DNA from: Echinostoma caproni
Taxonomy: Eukaryota; Platyhelminthes; Trematoda; Plagiorchiida; Echinostomatidae
Length of the DNA stretch: 54,548 nt
Assembly: GCA_900618425.1 (NCBI GenBank)
Contig: UZAN01041818.1
Span: forward strand, 1 to 54,548
Reading direction: 5' to 3'
Shown: positions 44,266 through 54,548 of the stretch, in pieces
Numbering within the stretch: the stretch's first letter is position 1
Layout of the letters: the number at the start of each line of letters is the position of its first letter
Translations under genes and position numbers: made by a program
Notes under the pieces: model-generated
Told to the model about the DNA's origin: nothing
The model's database searches: none
The model's input: only the letters and a program-made list of their open reading frames with translations

Positions 44266-44594
44266 TTATTTATCTTTCATATAGTTATTATTTGTCATAT
44301 ATAACCGTTTGATAAAATGACGACCCTCTCCATCCAGATCATACCAGTAGGAATTCCACGCTTCTAAGTTAAACTCCTTGTCTTCCATGAAGTAGACAGT
44401 GTTTCATTCGTCTTCTGCGCAACGAAAACCAGGTATATAGCTCTTCAAAGTTCTTTATAATCACATCGTATTTAAAGTCAAGTGATGGAGTATGTTCATG
44501 CGAACTTTAAAGTAGACTTCACTACTTCCTAAAACATTATAATTTGTAAATATCTGTAAACATTCAAATGCGGTGGAAATGTTAGTGATAATCT

Positions 44595-44740
44595 ACAAAG
44601 GGCACTAAACAGCTGTTTCGTCCTTTTGGAGACTCGTCAGCGGTACTTACTTTTTGTGTCCCTGTCAGTAGTCTAACCGCAAACTTTCGGTTTGGGACTT
44701 CAAACCCTTACCCCTGAGCTACACGGTCGACGTTTATCAC
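44595..44740 (-). mobile_element. Ribozyme-bearing SINE, copy (c)
   Basis: Minus strand: A-box-like GTAGCTCAGGGG (44711-44722), B-box-like GGTTTGAAGTCCC (44694-44706) directly after it, GGGACACAAAAAGTAAGTA, then the hammerhead 44602-44646. The tail beyond the ribozyme is missing. The close A/B boxes match copy (d). It faces copy (e), which lies about 100 bp away on the opposite strand. Confidence 0.75.
44602..44646 (-). ncRNA. Hammerhead ribozyme, core intact
   Basis: Minus strand: CTGACGA (44634-44640), helix II GTCT/GGAC with a CCAAAA loop (one G-U pair), GAAA, the palindrome ACAGCTGT (44609-44616) as helix III, then U at the cleavage position (GUU, still allowed because H is any base but G). 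Helix I GTACCG/TAGTGC has 3 Watson-Crick pairs, two G-U pairs and one mismatch. All invariant core bases are present, so weak self-cleavage is possible. Confidence 0.65.
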
Positions 44741-44829
44741 CTTGTGCAAATGACTCAACCAATCTGGACGGGGAATATTAGGAATAGCCTATTCGGTTTT
44801 CTTCACGGGCAGCAGTTACTGTCGATGAT

Positions 44830-45095
44830 CTTTGGTGTGGATTTCGCTGCTTCGAGTGCCTAGCCGAAGATTCGCGATTCGAGTCCTGATTGGGACACAA
44901 ATAGAGTACGCATTGCTGACGAGTCCCCAACCGGACGAAATAGCTGTCCAGTGCCCTTTGTCGATTACCACAAACATTTCCATCGCATTTAAATGCATTT
45001 CACTAGTGGGGAATTAACGGCCTCCCAAGGGGTGAAGCCCACATCCAAGAGCATCAACAGTGCCTGATGCCTGTGGAAAAGTTAAGTGCTAACCC
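44830..45095 (+). mobile_element. Ribozyme-bearing SINE, copy (e), best preserved
   Basis: A-box-like TGGTGTGG (44833-44840), B box GATTCGAGTCC (44876-44886), GGGACACAAATAGAGTA, the hammerhead at 44910-44954, then the tail with TTTGTCGATTACC, CATCGCATTTAAATGCATTT, GTGGGGAATTAACGG, CCTCCCAAGGGG and GCATCAACAGTGCC. The tail matches copy (f) across about 150 bp. It is the best copy to define the family. The tail is not a match to the RTE or LINE 3' ends in this window, so the partner LINE is unknown. Confidence 0.8.
44910..44954 (+). ncRNA. Hammerhead ribozyme with complete helices
   Basis: Helix I strand GCATTG (44910-44915) pairs fully with CAGTGC (44949-44954, one T-G wobble). Core CTGACGA (44916-44922), helix II GTCC/GGAC (44923-44926, 44933-44936) with a CCAACC loop, GAAA (44937-44940), helix III ATAGCTGT (44940-44947), cleavage base C at 44948 after GT (GUC). 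Every invariant base of the hammerhead is present. Helix III has no loop: it is a near-palindrome, so it should pair between two molecules. This is the Schistosoma SM-alpha architecture in outline (established), but with a minimal helix III. Confidence 0.8.
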
Positions 45096-45794
45096 AAATA
45101 TTCACCGTCTAAATCTATAAACATTTCTTATTAGATGATGACAGAACAGCAGAAGTACTGTTTCCACTGCTTATCACGAGAACAATAAACACTGAAAACG
45201 TAACTGGAATTGAACAGAATCTCCCCACTCACACGTAGCGTTTGGATCACACTTGACAAAGTCTCACCCCCACCAATTCGTAATAGTGATGATGACAGCA
45301 GTATGAGCAGTAACTCAAACGCTGCATTTCACATAACTCAGGATTATTGGTTAATTTTTAGGAATGGCATGGTATTCAGCCAGATGATAGAAAAGCTGCC
45401 TACCACTGAAGTTGGGTAGTAATGTTAGTTTTCAAACGAGGACTTTAGAAGTCACAGTAAACTGGTGATAGCTACGTAAATTGTTTGATAATCAACATCA
45501 CCACCAACAATAAAAGCAATAACCCCATACTAAAGTTCAGGATATCAGTTGGTTCGATTGTATTGACCGAAACGTGTCTTAATGACCTATAGAACGATAT
45601 CCCATACATGACAGTTCTGATTGCACTTAGATGTCTCTGTAGCCGAAAGATTTTAAAATTACCTTCTGTTCCTAGCCATAATGTTTATTGTTCTTGTCCT
45701 TCATATCGTTCTTTAACATGGATTTTCCGGATAATTCTGGTGAAGATTAATTCGCAAAAATGTCGCTCAGCGTAACTTCGTGAACAACTTGAAT
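45096..45794. other. Unassigned sequence
   Basis: Nothing recognisable. Confidence 0.45.
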
Positions 45795-46080
45795 CTAGGA
45801 TGCCGTCATGTTACCCGCGGATAAGGGTAATGCACCTGTCATGGANCATGGAAGATAAAACTTCGAATACAAAAAGTGATTAGGATGATTAGTTGACGAT
45901 TCGGAGAGATATCAACCAACCAAGCAATACAATGAACGACCTTCCAAAAGGATTCATCAAAATGCTGAAAGAGCTAAAAACACCTAGGAATTGTTAAACT
46001 TTCGGAGGCTCACACCCCGCTCATCAACGAATCAACAAAGGTGTACCAACATAACATATCATTACACCTAATTACATAAA
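45795..46080 (+). pseudogene. PLE reverse transcriptase N-terminal scrap
   Basis: LPADKGNAPVM (45811-45843) matches the PLE signature ILPADKGNATVVMD, and further on RYQPTKQYNERPSKRIHQ and a series of broken pieces (LLNFRRLTPRSST, QRCTNITYH) follow the expected YxxLxxDPT... and LxPxxxxxPxxYGLPKIHK order. Stops and an N (45846) break it. No later RT motif is recognisable before the NNNN at 46170. Confidence 0.5.
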
Positions 46081-49000
46081 ACAGCAAACGTTTTTCTTGA
46101 GCTTCTTAAATAGGCCGAAACAATAGATGAAGCAGAGCCTTGACAGAAGAATAGCAACTCAAACCAAAGNNNNCCAAAGGAAAAACATGTAGCTTTGGAC
46201 TTCACATTGCTGCTCCAAAACACTCAGAGGAAATTGATCGTAGATAAAGTAGAACTAGTGATGGAAACACCCTAGTCTCACAAAAATAACAACCTTATGT
46301 ATGATTGACAGTGCGGAGTTGGTAAAACTGTGCTGGAAAAAATATCTGCAGTTTTTATGTGAGTATATGCCAATGACCATAGGCACAATAATGGGATCAC
46401 CATAATGGCAGTTTCCGAGAACCTTGGTGGTGAATCAAATCGAATTTGGAGCATAAGAAAACCCTGTCTCCATCCCTGAACGTGACATTCATATGATACC
46501 TCTGCAGTGTTTGTAGAAACAAGTAAAAACAGCTTTACTACCAAATAAAAATCAGTTTCAGGCCGGGTATAATCCATACACAGAAAGGTTAAATGATAAC
46601 GGAGTATTATTCGTGTGATAATCGAGCGACTGTATACCTGCAATTTCGCTTGTTCCAACTATTTGCATAAATGTGCATCCCACGATGCTTGANTAAGCTA
46701 TGCCTTACGAGAGTCGGATAAATAAAAGATAAAAAGTAGGGAACAAATCGAACGTCATGCTACATAGGCGGTGTTACGAAAGTTTTTCGTTGCATCCTTT
46801 GCCCATTGGGTGTCATTGTTTCCCGGCTACCTGTGATGGACATTAGGGAGATCAAATTTGTCCGACGTCAGGAGACAGAATCTCATCCTTTGTCTATTGA
46901 ATGTGACAAACCTCATGTATGAAAGATTGGCAAGCAGCCCGCANGGGTAATTTTGAGTTCATGCACAATCGCACTTTATAGCAAGACCATGGAATCGAAC
47001 ATTAAAGAGGAAACAGAGACAAAGGAAAGGGCGTGTTCGAACCTTGAACTCCTCTATTCCACAGACAAGTTTAGTCAGCACATAAAAATCGATAAAAATC
47101 ACATGATCATTGCACAAACCAGGGCTCGTTGGAATGATGGAAACACAAATCGCAAACAAATCACACTATGAAGCACAACCAATTCCAATGCATGTACACA
47201 CTAAATTTACGGTACGGGCACATTTATATGGAGATGTACTACCGCTCACAGCTGCTGTTAGCTTTCTCTCTCCCACATATATATATATATATATATGTAC
47301 AACGATGAGAATCACAAAAGAAATTCCCAGAATGCATGGATGGCAGTTAATGCGAAATTTATTTCTCATCAGCATGAAATTGATATCAAATACTCAGAGT
47401 CCTTGTGAAACAGGACATAGAATGACACCTCAAAAGAGTTTCCACTTCCGTTAAGGAAATGTGCTGATTACAGAAGAAAGAGCTTGGTTTATACTGTGCG
47501 TGAATTATAGAGAGAGATGGAAGGATTCGACCTGAATCAATTTATTAATTTGTCCTCCATCGATCGGTTTCTTGGTTGAGTAACACTATTGAATTAAAAC
47601 CGAGTGAAACAAAAACGATGATGTAGCACCAACAGCAACTGGATTTTCTAACAAATATAGCCAGTCTTAAAGACAATTTCATAACCCAAAGAGGTATTTA
47701 GTGTGTTTAATGGAACCGTACGAAAATATTTGCGAGAAAATAAGAATTAAGCTTCAGGCTTTCACGAAGCCTGAACCGTTGAAAGCCTCGGTTTGTAGTT
47801 TCAGTGCAGGTATAGAAACAAACAATTGACCCTATTCTGCTCGCTTTTTGTATAGCAGTTCATCAACATGAATTTATTTAGAATCAACCTACGAAAATTA
47901 GGTAAAGTATTCTAACTTAAAGTTTTGAATAACGAGGCGAGACCGTTCCTTTCAAGACAACGATTTCTCCCTTTGCTACTTTTTAATCAAGTCAGAAATT
48001 TCCACATGACTTAAACTGTGATACCCAGTCACGACTTGAGCCGTTATGCAACGTAACGCTATTCGGGTGTACCGGGAAGGTGTTTCTTCTGCCCTAGACA
48101 GTGAAAGATTAAGTGCAGCCAATAGCTACTAAAATATCGTCAGCATCTACGAATAACTCTGTAACACTGAGGGGCAAAAAGAACTTTCATTCACAAAACT
48201 TGAACATATTTGGAGTCCAATGTTGAAACTGTGTTAAGCACACAAAATGGCCTATAATTCTGCCCACGAATGAAACACAGTTGTTGTTTTTGAAGGGATC
48301 GGTTTCTGAGTTCAAAATATTCGAAATTTTATCAGAGGCTTCAGTCATGACTGACGAAGGTTTTTGGTTTTAGTTACTTGGGCGCATTTATCATTATCTG
48401 GGGGAGCGTACTCAACATAATTTTGCAACTTCAAATTAGCGTTGTTTGGATCAATCAATTTGATAAGATCTTTAATAAAATTCGTTTTTTTTCTTCATCA
48501 TGACAAGAAAGCGTTCTATCATCATTGCGAATCTGATACCTCTGGGTGTTTTGATAATTGATAGCTTTCCCGCACCACAACTATTGTACATCTTTGTGTT
48601 CCAATGGAAACGTTCCTCTGGCGTCGGAACTCATTGTCTCTTAACACCGATTTTCGACAGAATTCATTTTATTTTTCGTTCCGTTGATTTGCCTTCCCAA
48701 CTCGCATCGTATTCATGTTCCATCTTTTTGGGGCATAACAAAGGAACAGAAGTTCTTTTGTTCATAGCTACCCACCACCTTACATCTGCGGTATTTATAT
48801 ATTGCTTCGGCAGCCTCCACTAGATAGTAGTGCCTTCCGATAAATTGACTGCCTCATTGTATATTCGATAAATATTACCGTTAAATGGTTACAGTTTTCA
48901 TTCACTCGAGTGGCCCGGTATTTTAGTTTGAAAGTGATGAAGACAAAGGTTACTTATGCACCAATGCCGCGGCTGTATTGCTACTTTTCGCCGATCCACG

Positions 49001-52000
49001 GTTAGAAAAACGTGATCGTGATATCCGAACAGAGTATCATTGAACCCAAATCTACCAGGACAATGAGGGTAAATTGCCGGAAATTCATCTTCTGCTGTAC
49101 AGTTGGAAAATATATTTTAATAAAACACGCATACAGTGCGCCACAAATGCACAAACGCCTCTCATTTTCGTTGTGCACTCAACCCTCTCTATTCTTTCTA
49201 ACAAAACCAAATCAGAGTCGGAACGGACAAAATCATGATACAGGGAAGCTAGGTCCCATTTGCTAATTAGAGCGGAAAATACGGAAAGTCGCGGTCGACA
49301 AAAGAATAGGACCTCATATCCCAGTGTGCTTATGCATCGAAAATTTCGCAAAATCATGCAGGTCAATAAACTTGATCAAAGGTAATTTATTTGATCTATA
49401 TATTTTGGCCACTAAAATCACTCATGAGAACAAGAGTCACATGAAGTATGCAGCTCCGTTGTCCAACTCTTTCTATAACCCCTCTTTTCAATTTGACTGC
49501 TCCCTCTCCCCAAGGAACTCATACGGAGTTTTGTTCGTACAATGCCAATGTTAAATCCAAATTAATATCCAGGTCAAGGTTGAGTGACGCGCAACCTCAG
49601 AAGCCAAGTCCAAGTTTTCTAGAGGTTTATTCGGCTCTAATAACAGCAAATAAGTATGCGGTTTGTAAATATTAAGCGTCACAATTACATAAACAACACA
49701 CCTCAAATTGTGGCGTTCCCAGGGGGTATGCCTGAACCGGCGAAACAAACAATGCCAATCGAGAACCAAGATGCAAACGAGGGAGTTCACCACTCCGCCA
49801 AAAGAACAGGCGATAAGTGAAATAACGTCAAAGTGCACATGGTACAGGGCGACACATGGGTGAGACTGAGGACCAATCCGGATAAGATTAGGCAACTCCA
49901 TTCGATAGTAATAGGGTAGGGTGAGTCAGACCATATCAAGGTCAGGGACAACGGTCACGAGAAGGAGAGAGGGAACCAAGTGTGGCGGAACGGACGAAAA
50001 GTGCATGTCCGATGATCGATAATACGTACAGGTCAGACAATGACACTGGAGGGAGAGGTGACTAGACGGACTGTTGGGGTGGAACGTGTGGATGGCGGCA
50101 AACAGATTCAACAGCCACACAGTCAGAAACCGACAGATTTTCAGCGAGGTGATATAATAATTGTATTCGACCGAATGGGACGCATCTCACGTCAAAACGA
50201 CAGGATATGCAAGAGATTGATAAATGTCGAGCAACGGTAACTGGAACATAACAAACAATGTGCACTTAATAACCGAATGAATTTTCATCAAAGGTTAAAG
50301 AAACTGGACGGAATTATATCGAAATTTGTCATGGCTTCTAGTTATGATGAGGGTAGCACATTATTTTAATTGACAACTATCACAGCAGTCCGAAAGTATT
50401 CTGCACTTTTTGCTCCTGCATTTCTTATACTTATGATTCCAGTAGCATAAAAGTAATCTTGTTTTGGTGAGTTTGATTTTCCGCATTGCATTGAGCATTT
50501 AGTCATCCAGCACTGGATTTTTTAGAAAATAAAGAATTGAAAGTTTCGGGGAAGCGAGGGTAGTCCTGTACTTTGTCACACAGTGTGTTCGCTCGAGATT
50601 TTTGCGTAGATGATTCCCTGAAATCCCCCATCAATATTCTGGAGGTAGTCTGTCACTTCCGATACTACTGATAGTCGTTCTGTTATTGTTCCTGTTGCGC
50701 TTAAATCACCACTGAATTTCCATTGGCTGCCTTGTCGTGTGATTGATTGGTCCGTATTTACCATCGGCGATCACTGAGACAACTTCAGTGAGGGTGCTTG
50801 TGCTTGCATCCGATTGGTCAATTATAAATAATCACGAAGTTTCTCAACTCTACAAGCTCCATTGTGCCCTCCCATGTAGTTCGAGCGTCACCATGTTACA
50901 TTCGTGTTACCGCCCAAGTCAAGCAGCAGAAAAACCACTGGCTAGGCTAGGCATTTATAGTTTCGCTGATAGGTCATCATACTTACACAAAAGTTGACTA
51001 TTTTATGACAGTTTTCCTTGTACTCATATCTACAGCGATGCAATGACCTACTATATTTCTGGTTCCATCCAGTTGAAAGGAAAGCATTTTCTTGTTAACT
51101 GACATCACGCAAAAGAATTTCTTGACCAGACCTCACATCAATCAAGCACATAAATTGCTCACCATTTGGAGTTAGCCATTTAGCATCAGGTCATTCTGAG
51201 TAAAAGCGGGTGTTATGGCCAATACTTTCATGTCATACTCAGGTACCATAAAAACGATTTGATAAAATGAGTGTAAACCTTTTAAATGAAGCAGGTGTGT
51301 AAATATATGTGTGCGTAAATCTGAGATGAACGTGCACTTGACAGTGGGAACGAGAAGGAACATTGGCTTGGGACAAAACTGATTGCAATTAATCGTGACT
51401 ATAATTGGGTGAAAAGTGTGCGCCTTGCTGCACTCGTTGCACAGTTCACATCTGGTAATTTTGATTGTCATAACTTTGGCGTTCATGAGAAACCCCACTC
51501 TCCTAACGTGATCCATAATTGCTAATGGGGCAGACTTGAACTCGGTCATCGGATAGGAGACCATATCTCTTCTCGACCAAAGTTTGCAAGATCGAGTTGT
51601 TATTGATCTCCACCGTTCTCTTAGCAAGAGAGGCTGGACAACGTTCAGATATTCGCTTGGGCACACATCTCATCGTACTGCTGCATACAATACGAGGTTA
51701 GGCCGAACGAAGTAACCCGCTCCGGGTCTGTTGAACGGTGAGAGACTCATTTGAGGTTTTACCCAAATTCTGTATCGTGGAACATATCAAAAAGCACCTC
51801 ATTGATAGGGAATGTTGAAGTTGGTGTCATAGGTTCGGACAATGTTCTTAGGTCTCGGAAACATATCACATAATTACATTCTCATCTTAAACATGGCATA
51901 AGATCTAACGGATTAAGTCCTTTCTAAGAGAAGGTATCATAATCAGCCCAGCTCAAATGTCATCGAATGGAAATCGATTATTTGTGCAAGCGGAATAAGT

Positions 52001-54548
52001 TCTTACCGTAGAAGGGATGCGTATTCCATTTTCACTGCAAAGTGTTGGGATAAAACTCGCATTATCTGAAAATATTTCAGGCAATGTTTTTTGGAGAGAT
52101 CCGCCATTCTTTAATTAAGTGTGCATTGTTTGTATAATTACGCCTGAGGACACACATCAGTCTTGAAACCCTTTTGGTGTAGATTTTTACCCGACACATT
52201 GTTGGCACTTCTTTATCACTCTGTTTAAACACAAATTTATGCTCTTGTCACTGTCCTCCTACTTTTGTTGGTATGCAGACAACTTTCTGCTCAATACAAA
52301 TTGATGGACTCTAATTTGAATTCATAGCGGTTTAGGAAGAAGTTTTGCGACCGTAGTTTCGAATAATTCAAATATCATCCAGTCAACCGTGCACTGGAGA
52401 ATTAGTGAACTTGCGATTCGCCGGCATTCAGATTCAAACCCCTGACCTGCGTATAAAAGTCATACGCATGACTGACTCGGCAGCAACTTCCGACCGGAAT
52501 CGGAGCTAATTTACCAATTCAAGTTTGTTCATATCTCTTCAGAAGGAGCAGTTAGTCAGCTGACTAATAAATGTGCAGTGATCGGTATGTGTATTTCGAG
52601 TAAAATCTATTGTTTGCTTAGGATCACCGATAAGCGCCTGGACGAGGGAATTTTCGGTCTAGCGCTTCAATAAAATACGATTATTTGGGTAACAGGAAAA
52701 TTGTGCGTGTATTTACATTCTGAAGAGTGGTCCGTAGGTACCCGTAAATTCTGATTTGCTTAGAATTCCTGCTGCTTAGGTAACGCAAATGTCATTTGTA
52801 GCTCGGGAGGTTGATTCGAAACAAGCAAGCCCCAAAGTTTCACTGCGATGATTATGAAACAATGTGCTGAGTACTTCAATCGACTGATTTTGATAATATT
52901 AGATTACGATAAACATGTGAAAATGGCAGCTTTCTATCGAAAACAAACGATTCTATATGAATGTCTGGGGGTATACATTTTAGATTTGATTCTTTTGACA
53001 GAAGAAAAACAACCTCTCTGTGTCCTGAGCTACAAAATCGTGTTTATCCGCTTCGAAAGGTCAATTTTATTCCACATGTGGCGTAGATTTGTTTTCTTTC
53101 CCAATTGCATATGATTGCTCCATCAAAAAATCACAAGAGATCCTGCAACAAACAAACTACTCTCGCAATCCCAACTTGGTCCAATGTTCTCCCGGGTAAT
53201 AGTCAAGACAATTTTTGACCATCTACTTGGTTTCAGCAGCTGCTAAATTCATTGAATATCGGCCCAGTCAAGCACACACTGAAAAAGCGCTCAGTACACC
53301 ATAAATAACGTCAATGAAATGCCTTGTAACATCAAACAGATTTACCAATCTCATTCTTTTCTGGATATTCCAAAAGAAAGATTGGTGCTACAGCCATGCC
53401 ACATCGCTTATTTAATCGAGTTTGTCAAAACTTCTTTCGGTTAGAATAGACCGATTTTTCTGTACCCAAACAAAAGCTTTTTTGAGTGAACTACGCAGCG
53501 ACTAAGAAGGTTTCAGTGGTTTGGGTTCCCATTACTCTTGTCCCGGAGACATCATGTCGTTGACCGTTGATCGAGTGGGCCTTAGACTGAAAGGCGTTAT
53601 CATCAAAATTAGTCATGATGTGCACCCGTTGACAGGGAGATTGGAAAGTTATAACTCAGTGCCTTTTCATCAGTGCTAACCGTTACGCAAATGTAGCGGA
53701 AACACATAGAGAGTCTGCGTCTACAAGATGCAGTTTTACAGAATAATTTTCAGTGCAAGATGAGAATGTGAAATGTATCTCCAAACAGCTTCCATGCTTT
53801 CCCGTTGAATTAAAATAAGCTGAAATTCTAGCATCTAGCATTAATGTTTTCTCATCTCCATTGTATTCAACCGAAGTTCTGTAAGAGAAACCATTCAGGA
53901 ATGTTACTTTACTGATGGCCACAATGACAAAAAAAGCTGCTATCTGTAACTTAGTGTGATGGAGCTATCAGTTATAACTTCTAAAACGGTCATGCTCTAG
54001 GCACACCAGGTTCTCACAAACCTCGGGATTAGAGGCTTCAAGTCGGGTATAAACAATTTTAGGTTTCATTCTGAATTGTCCATGGACTCTCCCATTTGCT
54101 GAAATTCTGTATATGCGTTTTGTCTTTGTTAGCCAATAAAGTTGTTCAACTAGCTAAATGTCTTCTTTGTGGTCATGAAAATCACCCCGTCCCAAGGTCA
54201 CATCCACGGAACTGTAAGTGCCTTGAATATGCTGTGAAAAGGTGCACTGAGAATGACAGAAATGATCCAATAAGGATAGGAACCAATGTGCACAAGCTTG
54301 GGAACGAAGGGAACAGGTCTAAATATTCGTTATTAGCCNGCAGCGAACAATGCAGGAAGTTCAGTGAATGATCTACTTTCTAATGGCCGGTAAATAACGT
54401 TTAATATTTGGTCCTAATGTTTAAGTGAAATACTGCTTTTTTCTATAAATGGGCTCCATTGTTACGTATCTTAAAGAGGGTACCTGTTATAATCGAATAG
54501 GAACCGGAATTGAACAGCGCGAACTCGAACTCGGACTGAAAACCCACT
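46081..54548. other. Long stretch with no recognised gene (8.5 kb)
   Basis: Contains gaps (NNNN at 46170-46173; single Ns at about 46692, 46945 and 54339), a TA run near 47275-47296, and a possible tRNA-like head at 52425-52490. The longest frame, 51172-51666 (-), 164 codons, has several Cys and His residues but no family I recognise. The stretch could be intron or intergenic DNA. Confidence 0.45.
52425..52490 (-). other. Weak tRNA-like head
   Basis: Minus strand: GCTGCCGAGTCAG (52472-52484, A-box-like) and GGGTTTGAATCTG (52430-52442, B-box-like), at tRNA-like spacing. CCAGTGC follows near 52390, possibly a relic of the ribozyme cleavage region of the SINE family. Too weak to count as a family member. 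Confidence 0.25.

Noticed and set aside
50600..50960. CCAAT and TATAAATA arrangement that could be an LTR promoter
   Set aside because: No termini, mate or coding part could be found; promoter-like motifs alone are not enough.
51172..51666. 164-codon minus-strand frame with several Cys and His residues
   Set aside because: The Cys/His spacing fits no zinc-binding family I know, and about one frame this long is expected by chance over six frames of the window (rough estimate from stop-codon frequency).
53650..53690. GCACTGATGA on the minus strand, similar to the start of the PLE 3' block
   Set aside because: The match stops after about ten bases and no GAAAC or conserved stem follows.
1..54548. 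CRISPR arrays, rRNA, complete tRNA genes, bacterial-type operons
   Set aside because: Looked for and not seen; repeats present are dispersed, and tRNA-like parts lack acceptor stems.

Overview
The window looks like digenean trematode (fluke) nuclear DNA. It contains RTE-clade LINEs of the kind common in flukes (SR2-like), Penelope-like elements (PLEs), CR1/Jockey-type LINE remnants, Tc1/mariner scraps, and a tRNA-derived SINE family carrying hammerhead ribozymes, a combination best known from the SM-alpha repeats of schistosomes. Base composition is moderate (clearly less AT-rich than Schistosoma), so a food-borne fluke such as an opisthorchiid, fasciolid or lung fluke is a reasonable inference. 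The species cannot be fixed from this sequence. There is no operon structure, no rRNA and no CRISPR array. I found no host protein-coding exon that I could recognise: every confident coding similarity belongs to a transposable element, and every one is broken.

Layout. 1-4850 is mostly unassigned, with a degenerate ribozyme SINE (2900-3096) and a 5'-truncated RTE tail (3421-3700). 4853-5386 is a solo LTR with a perfect 5-bp target duplication. 6645-6925 is a PLE nuclease scrap. 7240-9284 is a longer PLE (reverse transcriptase plus GIY-YIG nuclease), split by a second solo LTR of the same family that landed in the codons just before the catalytic YVDD box. 10490-10830 holds two tandem SINEs. 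10831-15430 is unassigned. 15431-20640 is a minus-strand cluster: RTE copy B, a PLE 3' end, then RTE copy A, with a CAT microsatellite at its upstream edge. 20700-24380 holds a GC-richer unclassified stretch and two SINEs. 24385-27560 has Tc1, PLE and CR1-like scraps. 27560-33500 is mostly unassigned apart from tRNA-like heads and one SINE. 33505-38905 is a plus-strand, nearly full-length RTE interrupted by two inverted PLE 3' fragments. 39760-43790 is a pair of LINE remnants in head-to-head orientation. 44590-45095 is an inverted pair of ribozyme SINEs, one of which carries the best-preserved hammerhead in the window. 45795-46080 is a PLE scrap. 46080-54548 is almost featureless.

How the parts relate. 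The window is a graveyard of retroelements with readable nesting. PLE sequence sits inside or between RTE copies at two separate places, and an LTR element entered a PLE. The SINEs probably depended on a LINE for movement; which one cannot be told here. The most interesting signal is the SINE family: at least seven copies share a tRNA-like promoter head, a hammerhead core with a GUC-type cleavage site, and a helix III made only of a palindrome (ACAGCTGT in several copies), which suggests a ribozyme working best as a dimer. Several single Ns, a 4-N run and a 151-N run mark assembly gaps; comparison with the paralogous RTE copy suggests the 151-N gap really spans only about a dozen bases.
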